A DNA stretch of 64,000 bases, taken from assembly GCA_963704535.1 (NCBI GenBank), contig OY969916.1:1736001-1800000 (forward strand), given 5' to 3'. Shown here piece after piece: positions 27,501 to 34,248 of this stretch (position 1 is its first letter; the number at the start of each line of letters is the position of its first letter). The position numbers and the translations under genes are program-made. Source of the DNA: G963704535 sp963704535 (GTDB lineage Bacteria; Chloroflexota; Chloroflexia; Chloroflexales; Roseiflexaceae). Under the pieces are notes generated by a model. The model worked only from the letters and a program-made list of their open reading frames with translations. It made no database searches and had not been told where the DNA came from.

Positions 27501-27821
27501 GAACGCCCGCCGGGCCGCCGCATCGCCCGGCGCGGCGGCGGCGGCCATGATCGCGTGGAGCGTCCCGGTCCAGGCCGGTAGCGGCTGCCCGGAACAGACC
27601 GGGACGCCCCCAAGCGCACGGCGCGCCTGATCGAGATCCAGGCTGTCCCAGGCCAGCCGGCGCAGGAACAGCTCCTGGTCGCCGCGCACCGCGACCTCGC
27701 GCCAGCGCGCCAGGCGTGCGTCGGCCAGGGCCGGGTTCGCGCCTGCGCCGGACTGTAGGCGCTCGGCGAGCGTACTAGCGCGTGCCGCGATCACGGCGAT
27801 GTCGTCCCAACCCTGGCTCAC
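24585..27821 (-). CDS. lanM: Class II lanthipeptide synthetase LanM
   Basis: 1078 residues from GTG 27821, with GGAGG six bases upstream. It is bifunctional. The N-terminal kinase-like domain phosphorylates and eliminates Ser/Thr in the precursor: GLRLVYKPKDLG carries the nucleotide Lys, DCHYENLVAAGEHPVLIDLE the catalytic and metal residues. The C-terminal LanC-like barrel adds Cys thiols to the dehydro residues. Its zinc ligands are the Cys in MCGWCSGAPG and the Cys-His in HLCCGHAGRIE. Gly-rich helical hairpins such as GFGHGAAGIAYALLRL support the barrel. The length is normal. It lies 180 bases downstream of its likely substrate gene. Confidence 0.97.
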   Translation of the reverse strand: MSQGWDDIAVIAARASTLAERLQSGAGANPALADARLARWREVAVRGDQELFLRRLAWDSLDLDQARRALGGVPVCSGQPLPAWTGTLHAIMAAAAAPGDAAARRAFDPAAPLPFEELFVPFLHVARQRVGAGAGAACELLDERAHAMLERGLLLRLAERFTKTLDLEFSVIRTLAQSPLDRALGMGAPAPPRRLYREFIAGLLGDGLRTFFREYSVLARLAAHTVDDWVDATVELLRRLEQDQGAIRRRFGAGADPGAVVAAEPDLSDPHNGGRSVVALGYASGLRLVYKPKDLGIERAYGELLAWLNQQGAPLPFKILNVLDRPGYGWVEYVEPQPCRTPDQARCYFERAGMLICLVYVLGGTDCHYENLVAAGEHPVLIDLETLMHPWLRGEEHDADTDAAALSMQQLWDSVLRSGLLPRWEFGPDRRSATDVSGLGGFTDQETAVQVQRWRQINSDLMELATIDAPGQPRPGGPILDGTPLAPGAFADALADGFRRMYSFLAERAGPLLADDSPLVQLGRQRVRLVYRPTRAYAAVRSRLLNPKCLRDGADFAIEADFLCRALTSSGERSRFWPLLAVELRALERGDIPFFAARADSDGLEIAPGQELPGCFLHAGVDQVRQRLRQLGAAHMEQQIALIRGTLYARTAASGPSTAEPAPLDGALPPPAAEALIEEALVIAEDIRRRAILGPDGSASWIGLEYLGEAGRFQLQPMGPALYDGASGVALFLAALEHVTGGAGYRDLALAGLQPLRLLLRALAAPAQQALAQQIGIGGASGVGGFVYALARAGRLLGSQELLQDATRAAALIAPATIRADRSLDVVAGAAGAILGLLALHESTGDAGLLEQAHLCALHLLEQRTPSAAGPRAWPTRDGQLLAGFGHGAAGIAYALLRLHAVAPDGQLVAAAQEALAYERSVFSAAAGNWPDLRASEGDAAHFMCGWCSGAPGVGLARLGGLPALDTPEVRQELAVALETTLATSRQAVDHLCCGHAGRIELALTAGLRLGRSALIERARQVAAGVLVRARRNGQFSLVAGLPREVATPGLFQGTAGMGYTLLRLARPELVPSLLLWE

Positions 27822-27842
27822 CTGCGTCCTCCTATCACTAGA

Positions 27843-27998
27843 AGCTGTCTGAAAAGGGGAGTTTGAGGGGGTCTGCCCCTCAAGAACCCCCTTCTACCAC
27901 AGATCCTGAAGGGCATGCTGACCTTTTCAGACAGCCTCTTGGAGATTGGAGATTGGAACGCCTCGAACGATCTCTAATCTCTAATCTCCAATCTCCAA
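27843..27998. repeat. G/C hairpin element followed by a heptamer inverted repeat
   Basis: 27843-27932 holds AAAAGGGGAGTTTGAGGGGG, then CTGCCCCTCAAGAACCCCC. 27940-27998 holds GGAGATTGGAGATTGG answered by AATCTCTAATCTCC. Together they fill the precursor-to-lanM spacer, so the lanM transcript level may differ from that of the precursor. Confidence 0.85.
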
Positions 27999-28001
27999 AC
28001 A

Positions 28002-28382
28002 TTAGCTGTTGAGCGCCCTGGAGCAGCCGCCGCCGATCAGCAGGGTAATCGCGGTCTCGCCGCAGCCGGAGCCACGGCAGGTCGCGCCGATCACTGGGAT
28101 AAAAGCCCCGCCGGCCACCGACTCCAGATCGGCGTCACTCAGCTCGCCGCTGGCCTGTTGCTGGGGTGGGAGCACAATATAGAGCGTGTTGGGCGTCTCC
28201 ATCTCGACAACCCGGATGTTCAGGTCGGCCGGCAGTTGCACCCCCAGCTCCTGCTCCACTGCGGCGCGCGGGTTCGCCAGCAGATCCTGGCGGTAGCTGT
28301 CGTCCTTCAGCGCCTTCCCGACCACGCGGGTCTCCAGCCGCTGGCGGTTCTCATCGGCCTGGCGTCGATCTTCGTCCATCAT
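28002..28382 (-). CDS. NHLP-leader lanthipeptide precursor
   Basis: 126 residues. AGGAG stands seven bases before the first of two adjacent ATG codons. Residues 15-75 match the nitrile-hydratase-like leader (KALKDDSYRQDLLANPR, ELGVQLPADLNIRVVEM, LYIVLPP). The leader ends LSDADLESVAGG at residue 92, a double-glycine site for C39 peptidase. The 34-residue core holds three Cys (102, 107, 120) and Thr101, Ser105, Thr110, Thr113, Ser121 and Ser126. Thioether rings made by the neighbouring LanM are expected. Thr and Ser come before the Cys in the required order for at least two rings. Activity (antimicrobial or signalling) is unknown. Confidence 0.93.
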   Translation of the reverse strand: MMDEDRRQADENRQRLETRVVGKALKDDSYRQDLLANPRAAVEQELGVQLPADLNIRVVEMETPNTLYIVLPPQQQASGELSDADLESVAGGAFIPVIGATCRGSGCGETAITLLIGGGCSRALNS

Positions 28383-28410
28383 GATGTAGCTCCTTGTATG
28401 TGCGGGCTGT

Positions 28411-28441
28411 GGGCTCAGATTGTGTTTGAAGGAGTGAGCCC
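28411..28441. promoter_or_regulatory. Inverted repeat upstream of the precursor gene
   Basis: GGGCTCA at 28411-28417 and TGAGCCC at 28435-28441 are perfectly complementary and 17 bases apart. They lie 29-59 bases before the precursor start, within the likely leader RNA or promoter. It could be an operator or an RNA stem. No matching half-sites were found near other genes of the locus. Confidence 0.35.
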
Positions 28442-28530
28442 GATCACCTTCTGCTTAACTATTCGATCCTATGTGACGGTGTGGATGATTCCACTACGCG
28501 GCACAACGGTTTTTTCCAAGAAACTGCCTG

Positions 28531-28594
28531 AAGTGGGAAAAGGGGGAGTTTGAGGCGGCTTTCCCCCTCAAACTCCCCCTTTTCCGACCGTCTC
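28531..28594. repeat. G/C hairpin element
   Basis: GTGGGAAAAGGGGGAGTTTG, then AGGCGGCTTTCCCCCTC and AAACTCCCCCTTTTCC. It follows the histidine kinase stop and may end that transcript before the precursor promoter. Confidence 0.8.
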
Positions 28595-28600
28595 CGAGTC

Positions 28601-30079
28601 CTACTGCTGATTGTTCGCCACGGGCATCGCAATGCTGATCGTCGTCCCGCGTCCTTCCTCGCTCTCGGCCCAGATCGCGCCGCCATGCGCCGCGACGATC
28701 TGCCTGGCGATCGCCAGGCCCAGCCCGGTGCCGCCGCTGCCGCGCGCCCGCGAGCGATCGGCCCGCCAGAAGCGATCGAAGATATGCGGCAGATCCTCAG
28801 GCGCGATCCCCTGGCCCGTGTCGCGCACGCGGAAGACCACCGACGACCCACAATCGACACCCGATGAATCAATTGAGGATGGAGGATGGAGGATGGAGGA
28901 TGGAGAACGCACCTCCCATCCTCCATCCTCCATCCTCCATCCTCCATCTCCGGCGGCCGCCTCCAGGGTAATCGTGCCCTCCGCCGGGGTGTGGCGCAGC
29001 GCGTTGGCGACCAGGTTGGCCAGCACCTGGGCCATTCGCTGCGGGTCGACATCGATCGGGGGCAGGTCGTCGCCGGCCTGCACCTGGAGCGCGACTCGCT
29101 GCGCGGCGGCCGGGGCGGCGAAGGTCGCCGCCGCGCCCTCCAGCAGGTCGCGCGGGTCGAGCATCTCCTGGTAGAGTGGGAGCTGCCCGGCCTCGGCCAG
29201 CGCCAGCAGCCGCAGGTCCTCGATCAGCCGCTCCAGCAGCGCCGTCTCGTCGAGCAGCCGCGCGATCTGGTCGGGCGTCGCCTCGTAGACGCCATCCTGC
29301 AAGCCCTCCAGCCGGCCCTTGATGATCGTCAGCGGCGTGCGCAGCTCATGGGCGACATCGGCGGTCATCTGGCGGCGGTGCCGGTCGGCCTGGGCCAGCG
29401 CGCTGGACATCGCGTTGAAGGCGTGGGCCAATTCGTCCAGCTCGCGCACCGTCGCGCCCTCGACCTGGACGTCGAGCCGGCCGGCCGCCAGCGCCTGCGC
29501 CGCAACGGTCAGGTTGCGTAGCGGGTGGCTCAGCCGCTGCGCGAAGACCACCGCCATCGTCAGCAGCGCCAGCACCAAGCCCAGCCCGGCCAGCAGGAAG
29601 CTGCGCAGGACCGGCCACACGAACGAGGGCGGGCCGGATGTATTGTCCAAGCGCTGCCCAGCAGTAATCCCCTGGCGCGTCAGCAGGGTGCCGATGCGGG
29701 CACCGCGCGCCTGCACCGGTGTCCCGCGCGCCAGCCGCCGCTGGTCAACCACTTGCCCAACCGGCAGAGCGCGGTCATTGCTGGCCACCACGCGCCCGTC
29801 GGCGTCGGTCAGCGTGTAGCCCAGGAAGCCGGCCGAGCCGAGGACTGGGGCGCCGTCCAGGCGCCGGTCGATCCCCGACCACGAGTTGTCATGGGCAACA
29901 TAGTAGTCGGCCAGCAGATCGGCGTACGCCTGGTGCGGCTCGTCGAGTGTATCGCGCACGCCGCCCGGCTGCCAGACGCCGGCGAACGCCAGCCCAAAGA
30001 AGCCGAACATCCCACAGACGCCTAGCACAATCACCAGCGCGAAGGCCAGCAGCATGGTCCAGAAGAGGCGCGGTTTCAT
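28601..30079 (-). CDS. Sensor histidine kinase (HAMP-HisKA-HATPase)
   Basis: 492 residues. Two membrane helices (residues 5-35 and about 165-190) bracket a periplasmic sensor region of about 130 residues. HAMP follows (RLSHPLRNLTVAAQALAAG), then the H-box DVAHELRTPLTIIKG, the N-box ANLVANALRHTPAEG, G1 VRDTGQGIAPEDL, F-box IFDRFWRADRS and G2 GTGLGLAIARQIV. About 38 residues between the N-box and G1 come from a heptamer repeat (28872-28948) inserted in frame; they sit in a loop, so the kinase probably still works. The partner response regulator is the next gene upstream. Its position beside the lanthipeptide genes suggests a regulatory role. Confidence 0.92.
   Translation of the reverse strand: MKPRLFWTMLLAFALVIVLGVCGMFGFFGLAFAGVWQPGGVRDTLDEPHQAYADLLADYYVAHDNSWSGIDRRLDGAPVLGSAGFLGYTLTDADGRVVASNDRALPVGQVVDQRRLARGTPVQARGARIGTLLTRQGITAGQRLDNTSGPPSFVWPVLRSFLLAGLGLVLALLTMAVVFAQRLSHPLRNLTVAAQALAAGRLDVQVEGATVRELDELAHAFNAMSSALAQADRHRRQMTADVAHELRTPLTIIKGRLEGLQDGVYEATPDQIARLLDETALLERLIEDLRLLALAEAGQLPLYQEMLDPRDLLEGAAATFAAPAAAQRVALQVQAGDDLPPIDVDPQRMAQVLANLVANALRHTPAEGTITLEAAAGDGGWRMEDGGWEVRSPSSILHPPSSIDSSGVDCGSSVVFRVRDTGQGIAPEDLPHIFDRFWRADRSRARGSGGTGLGLAIARQIVAAHGGAIWAESEEGRGTTISIAMPVANNQQ
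28872..28948. repeat. Heptamer inverted repeat inside the histidine kinase gene
   Basis: GGATGGA units at 28874-28903 and CATCCTC/CATCCTC units at 28918-28947. On the leftward coding strand it reads WRMEDGGWEV and SPSSILHPPSS, keeping the frame. Confidence 0.85.
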
Positions 30080-30085
30080 GTATAG

Positions 30086-30151
30086 TCCGTTGTCAGTTGT
30101 CAGTTGTCCGTTGTCGGTGTACTACCGACAACGGACAACTGACAACTGACT
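30086..30151. repeat. Heptamer inverted repeat (GTCAGTT type)
   Basis: GTTGTCAGTTGTCAGTTGTC at 30090 onward is answered by GACAACTGACAACTGAC ending near 30150. The regulator's stop codon overlaps its right end. Confidence 0.9.
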
Positions 30152-30851
30152 AATCGATCTCTTCGGCGAACTTATACCCGACCCCATACAGTGTCAGGAT
30201 ATAACGTGGGTTGCGTGGGTCAGGCTCGATCTTGCGGCGCAGGTTCTTGATGTGGGCGTCCACCGTGCGGTCGAAACCGGCGAAGTTGACATCGTAGGCC
30301 AGCTCGAGCAGTTGGGTGCGGGTGAACGGGCGCCCCGGCTCGCGCGCCAGGACCGCCAGCAGCTCGAACTCGGTCGCCGTCAGCTCGATCAGCTCGCCGC
30401 CGCGCCGCAGTGTGCGCCGCTGCATGTCGATCACCAGGTCGCCGGCGTGCAGCACGGACATTGTCTCGCGCTCGCCCTCGGCCCGGCGCAGCACCGCCCG
30501 CACCCGCGCGACCAGCTCGCGCGGGCTGAAGGGCTTGGTGATATAGTCGTCGGCGCCCAGCTCCAGGCCGATCAACCGGTCGGTCTCCTCGACCAGCGCC
30601 GTCAGCATGATGATCGGCAGCGCGCGCGTGGCTGGGTCCTGCCGCAGCGCCCGCGTGACGTCGAGTTCGCCCATCCCCGGCAGCATCAGGTCGAGCACCA
30701 GCAGGCTCGGCCGCTCGGTGCGGGCCAGGCGCAGCGCCGTCGGCCCGTCGGCGGCGGTGATCGCGCGAAACCCGGCCCGCTCCAGGTAGTCGCGGGCGAT
30801 CGCGACGATCCCCGGCTCGTCGTCCACCATCAATATCGTTCGTGTCGTCAT
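30150..30851 (-). CDS. OmpR/PhoB-family response regulator
   Basis: 233 residues from ATG 30851; upstream codons in this frame come from a repeat. The receiver has MVDDEPGIVAIA, the phospho-acceptor Asp in LLVLDLMLPG, the Thr switch in IIMLTALVEE and Lys in YITKPFSPREL. The winged helix has the typical TATEFELLAVLAREPGRPF and VDAHIKNLRRKIEPD ending in RYILTLYGVGYKF. It should bind 11-bp direct repeats. Such repeats precede the operon's own promoter (31474-31495), which suggests autoregulation. Its kinase partner lies 70 bases downstream. Confidence 0.95.
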   Translation of the reverse strand: MTTRTILMVDDEPGIVAIARDYLERAGFRAITAADGPTALRLARTERPSLLVLDLMLPGMGELDVTRALRQDPATRALPIIMLTALVEETDRLIGLELGADDYITKPFSPRELVARVRAVLRRAEGERETMSVLHAGDLVIDMQRRTLRRGGELIELTATEFELLAVLAREPGRPFTRTQLLELAYDVNFAGFDRTVDAHIKNLRRKIEPDPRNPRYILTLYGVGYKFAEEID

Positions 30852-30859
30852 AGCATTCC

Positions 30860-30932
30860 CGAAGGGGTGAAAGGGTGAAGGGGTGAAAGGGTGCAACCCA
30901 ACTGCCCTTTCACCCCTTCACCCTTTCACCTT
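30860..30932. repeat. Octamer inverted repeat (GGTGAAAG type)
   Basis: GGTGAAAGGGTGAAGGGGTG at 30866 onward pairs with CCTTTCACCCCTTCACC near 30905-30930. It separates the regulator from the upstream membrane protein gene. Confidence 0.9.
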
Positions 30933-30933
30933 A

Positions 30934-31410
30934 TCACAGATTCTGGGTCTCGCCGGTATACGGCGGTTTCTCTGGGTCTTGCGGCCCTTGCTCAGGTGGG
31001 CGATGGCCACCCGAAGGCGGCCCGCCGCGCCGGCGGCCGAGGAACTTCAGCACCAGCCCGATCAGCAGCACGAACAACAGCAGGCGGAACAGGCCGCCGA
31101 TGATCATGAACGGCCACTTCAAGAAGCCGCCGAACCCGCCCCGGTGCCCGCGCAGATCCTGAAATGCGCCCTCGCGGTAGCCGGGTCCGTCCTGCGGCCC
31201 GAACCTCTGCCGCAGGGGCGGCGCGGCCTGCTGCGGTGGCGCCGGCGCGGCCTGCGGGGGCACAACCTGCTGCCCATAGGCGCCATCATACCCTGGCCCG
31301 TAGCTTACCAAGCGCCGCTCCTGGTGGCGCCCGCTCACTGCTACGAACAGCGCCAGCCCCGCCAGAGCGATAGCGATCCACCCCAGCTTATTACGTCCAT
31401 TGCCTTCCAC
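30934..31410 (-). CDS. Small membrane protein of unknown function
   Basis: 158 residues starting with GTG 31410, six bases after GGAGG. An N-terminal helix (LGWIAIALAGLALFVAV) is followed by a Pro/Gln-rich loop of 65 residues. A second, strongly hydrophobic segment (PFMIIGGLFRLLLFVLLIGLV) comes next, and the tail is basic-Pro-rich. No family is recognised. It is the first gene after a promoter with response-regulator-like boxes, followed by the regulator and the kinase. It may be part of the signal pathway, for example as an accessory sensor. Confidence 0.75.
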   Translation of the reverse strand: MEGNGRNKLGWIAIALAGLALFVAVSGRHQERRLVSYGPGYDGAYGQQVVPPQAAPAPPQQAAPPLRQRFGPQDGPGYREGAFQDLRGHRGGFGGFLKWPFMIIGGLFRLLLFVLLIGLVLKFLGRRRGGPPSGGHRPPEQGPQDPEKPPYTGETQNL

Positions 31411-31456
31411 TGTGATCCTCCTCGCGGTCTATGCCGCTATCAGTCGTTGTTTGATG

Positions 31457-31495
31457 AGTATAAGCATAGCGCAAGATTGTGAAGCAATTTTGAAG
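31457..31495 (-). promoter_or_regulatory. Promoter with two adjacent 11-bp direct repeats (OmpR/PhoB-type site)
   Basis: Reading leftward, CTTCAAAATTG (31495-31485) is directly followed by CTTCACAATCT (31484-31474). They match at seven of eleven positions, including CTTCA. A -10 like TATACT follows at 31462-31457 after 11 bases. The layout, a tandem 11-mer replacing a -35, is that of PhoB-class regulated promoters. The next gene starts 47 bases downstream. Confidence 0.55.
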
Positions 31496-31545
31496 AAGCG
31501 AGGGAGTGATCTGTGATGTTTGGATGTTGCACGGCACCCACCCGT

Positions 31546-32994
31546 TTAGCCCTCCAGCGCCTCCGCCGTCTCCCGGATGATCGCCAGCGCCAGATCGATC
31601 GTCTCCAGGTGGGTTGTGAGGCTGAGCACCGCCAGCCGCAGCACCACCTGGCCGTCGATCAGCGTCGAGGATAGGAAGATGCGACCATCTTGCTGGATGG
31701 CCGCAATCAGGCGCTGGTTGAACACATTGGCGTCGCCATGGCGGGGCTGATAGCGGAACGTCACGACCGAGAGATCCGGCGGCGGCCCCACGGTCATACG
31801 CTCGATCGTCTGGAGCTGGGCGTAGGCGTACCGCGCCAGGAGCAGCTTCTCTTCCAGGGCCGCCCGGAAGGGCGCAACCCCGCACACTTTCAGGGTCAGC
31901 CACAGGCGCAGGCCGCGAAAGGGGCGCGTCAGCTCGGGCGACAGCTCCGCCGGCGAGTTGAGATCGGTCGCCGTGAGCGTGTGGCGATCTTGCATATAGG
32001 GTCCATGCTCGGTGTAGGCTTGGAGCAGCGCGGCGCCGTCACGCACAAGCAGCGCGCCGCTACCGCATGGCATGAACAGCCCTTTATGCGGGTCGAGGGT
32101 CAGTGAATCGGCCCGGTCCATCCCCTGGAGCAGCGTCCGCCCGGACGGGCAGAGTGCGAACATAGCCCCGTAGGCGCCGTCCACGTGCAGCCACAGGCCG
32201 GCCCGCGCGGCAATCTCCGCCAGCGCGGCCAGCGGATCGACCGCACCGGTGTCGGTGGTGCCGGCCGTGCCGACGATCAGCCATGGGCGCAGCCCGGCCC
32301 GGCGGTCCTGCTCAATCGCCGCTTCGAGCGCCTCCGGGCGCATGCGCCAGCGATCATCGAGCGGGATGGCGCGCTGCACACACTCGCCCAGGCCCGCGAT
32401 GCGGAGCGCTTTGGTGATCGAGTGGTGCGTCTGGGCCGTGCGGTAGACCACGACGCGCGGGATGTCCTGCGCGCGCAGCCCGTGCGCCTCGCGCGCCGTG
32501 ACGATCGCGCTGAGATTGGCGATGCTCCCGCCCGAGGTTAGGTCGCCGGCGGCCGTCGCAGGATAGCCCACCACGTCGGCCATCCAGCGCAGCACGCTGC
32601 GCTCAAGCTGGACCGCGCCGGGCGAGGCAAAGGCCATCCCCGCAAAGCGATTGGTGACGGCGGCCAGGTAGTCGCCCAGTGCGGCAGGGTAGAGACCGCT
32701 GACCGGAATAAAGGCGAGATAGCCGGGAGTGCCTAACTGAACACCCGGATGATCCACATGCTCGCTCAGCAACGCCAGCGCGCTTGCTATATCGATCGGC
32801 GCCTCAGTAATCGTGGCCTCCTGCGAGGGCAGTTCCACGTTCTTGACCGAGCGAAAGGCGGGGCCATGTGGTAGCTGGGCCAGGTACGCCTCTGCATAGG
32901 CGAGCACTGGATCTCGCAGTGCCATCCGTTGCGTCGCGTCTAACTCCAGGGGCTCGATCTGGGCGCGTAGGGCCGCCAATTGGTCACGCATCAT
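31546..32994 (-). CDS. PLP-dependent group II amino-acid decarboxylase
   Basis: 482 residues. GGAGG lies just before two adjacent ATG codons at 32994 and 32991; the second has the better spacing. The fold is that of aromatic-amino-acid/glutamate decarboxylases: TSGGSIANLSAIVTAR, the PLP-ring His in RTAQTHHSITKALRI, Asp in LWLHVDGAYGAM, and the Schiff-base Lys in LTLDPHKGLFMPCG. It removes CO2 from an aromatic or acidic L-amino acid. The substrate cannot be told from sequence. It lies just upstream of the sensor operon on the same strand but with its own spacer. Confidence 0.92.
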   Translation of the reverse strand: MMRDQLAALRAQIEPLELDATQRMALRDPVLAYAEAYLAQLPHGPAFRSVKNVELPSQEATITEAPIDIASALALLSEHVDHPGVQLGTPGYLAFIPVSGLYPAALGDYLAAVTNRFAGMAFASPGAVQLERSVLRWMADVVGYPATAAGDLTSGGSIANLSAIVTAREAHGLRAQDIPRVVVYRTAQTHHSITKALRIAGLGECVQRAIPLDDRWRMRPEALEAAIEQDRRAGLRPWLIVGTAGTTDTGAVDPLAALAEIAARAGLWLHVDGAYGAMFALCPSGRTLLQGMDRADSLTLDPHKGLFMPCGSGALLVRDGAALLQAYTEHGPYMQDRHTLTATDLNSPAELSPELTRPFRGLRLWLTLKVCGVAPFRAALEEKLLLARYAYAQLQTIERMTVGPPPDLSVVTFRYQPRHGDANVFNQRLIAAIQQDGRIFLSSTLIDGQVVLRLAVLSLTTHLETIDLALAIIRETAEALEG

Positions 32995-33034
32995 TTGCCT
33001 CCGCTGTACCGATACGCGGATCATAGCATATGTG

Positions 33035-33190
33035 TCCGTGTTGCGTGTTAGACAAGGTTTCGGGTAACGCTGTTCTACTTTACAATGTGGGTGGGGAGAG
33101 ACTGAGGGGGCTGCCCCCTCAAACCCCCTTTTCCCCGGAACTGTAAAGCTCCCAAGGAACCTTGTCTTACATATCAGCGCGCACGTAACA
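33035..33190. repeat. Composite element: G/C hairpin flanked by inverted repeats
   Basis: A hairpin copy (GCTGTTCTACTTTACAATGT to CCCCTTTTCCCC, about 33069-33137) is framed by TTAGACAAGGTT (33048 on) and AACCTTGTCTTA (33158 on). Outside these lie GTGTTGCGTGTT and AACACGCAAC heptamers, which also pair. The nested symmetry resembles a small non-autonomous element. Confidence 0.7.
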
Positions 33191-33214
33191 CGCAACAGAG
33201 ATCGCTCCCCATGC

Positions 33215-33434
33215 TATAATCTCCCCTGGCGCCGTCCCTCTCCCGCGACCCACACCCCGCCAGACTCCACCGTCCGTGAAACGATCCCGCGTCAGCCGAA
33301 ATGTTCGTTTGTTCCGCCAGGGAGGCGCCGCCGTCTCCGCTGGGTGCGCGACCGCCCCAGCATACAGACCGACCGTCGTGCCGGCTCGCGCTGAGCCGCT
33401 CATATAGCCAGGCCCGATCATACAGGAGAACACT
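33215..33434 (+). promoter_or_regulatory. -10 TATAAT and long leader of the V4R gene
   Basis: A perfect TATAAT is at 33215-33220 with ATGC before it. No good -35 is seen 17 bases upstream. Transcription from here would leave a leader of about 205 bases with a GGAGGCGCCGCCG-type self-complementary stretch. No known riboswitch class was recognised. Confidence 0.4.
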
Positions 33435-34112
33435 ATGCAGATCAAAGACAAACCGGAGCACGACCCCGTGACCAACCTGTACACCGTGGACGCCTACATG
33501 TACTGGGCGCTCACGGCGGCCGAGGAGGTGGTCGGCAAGAACGGCCTGACCGTGATCTTGCGCCAGGCCGGTCTGGAGCACCTGATCAACAACTACCCGC
33601 CCAACCAGCTCAAAATGTCCTCGAACCTGACCTTCGGCAACTACGCCGCGCTCAGCGCCGGCCTGCTCGACTTCTTCGGGCGCGCCGGCAAGAGCATGAC
33701 CTTGCGGATCGGCCGGCAGTCGGCCCGCTATATGGTCGAGCAGCAGGGCGCGCTGTTCGGCACCGCCGCGATCCTGGCCGCCAAGGTGCTGCCGCTGGGA
33801 ACCCAGCTCAAGATGGGGCTGAACGCGGCGCAGCTTGGGTTTCGCAAGCTCAGTCAGTCGGTCGGGCAGGACCTGCGCCTGCGCGTCGATGACCGCGGCG
33901 ACAAGCTGCTGTATATCGCCGAGGATTGCCCGAGCTGCGCCGGCAAGCAGGCCGACGAGCGGATCTGCTGGATCCAGACCGGCGGGCTGCAAGAGGCGCT
34001 GCGTTGGCAGACCGGCCGCGAGTTCGATATCGAGGAGGTCGAGTGTCGGGCGCTTGGCGCGCCGGCGTGCATCTGGGAAGTCATCAAAACCCCCAAGGCC
34101 GCCGAGGCGTGA
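33435..34112 (+). CDS. V4R (4-vinyl reductase-type) ligand-binding protein
   Basis: 225 residues, start supported by GGAGA seven bases upstream. The C-terminal half matches the V4R domain: RLRVDDRGDKLLYIAEDCP, then a Cys-rich CPSCAGKQADERIC and the closing CRALGAPACIWEV. V4R domains bind small hydrophobic molecules or metals; they occur in bacteriochlorophyll pathway proteins (BchJ), in TRAPP-like folds and in sensor fusions. Four or five conserved Cys could hold a metal. The first 100 residues (LYTVDAYMYWALTAAEEVV) are helical and also typical of the family. There are no bacteriochlorophyll genes nearby, so the ligand is unknown. Confidence 0.85.
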   Translation: MQIKDKPEHDPVTNLYTVDAYMYWALTAAEEVVGKNGLTVILRQAGLEHLINNYPPNQLKMSSNLTFGNYAALSAGLLDFFGRAGKSMTLRIGRQSARYMVEQQGALFGTAAILAAKVLPLGTQLKMGLNAAQLGFRKLSQSVGQDLRLRVDDRGDKLLYIAEDCPSCAGKQADERICWIQTGGLQEALRWQTGREFDIEEVECRALGAPACIWEVIKTPKAAEA

Positions 34113-34116
34113 GATC

Positions 34117-34222
34117 TCATTCACGCAACACGGTGAGCAGATTTTCACGCAACACGATGAGCGGATAAGGGAGCGGATTTTCACGCATCACGCAACACGC
34201 ATCACGTTTCACGTTTCACTCG
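34117..34222. repeat. Heptamer array (CGCAACA / CGTTTCA types)
   Basis: TTCACGCAACACG occurs three times at 11-40 base spacings, then CGCATCACGTTTCACGTTTC. It is partly inverted relative to the arrays at 54 and 58 kb. Confidence 0.7.
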
Positions 34223-34248
34223 CCGCTAACAATAAGGAGTTGAAGACC

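Noticed and set aside
28872..28948. Possible CRISPR array
   Set aside because: The units are 7 bp without unique spacers of constant length, and no cas genes are present.
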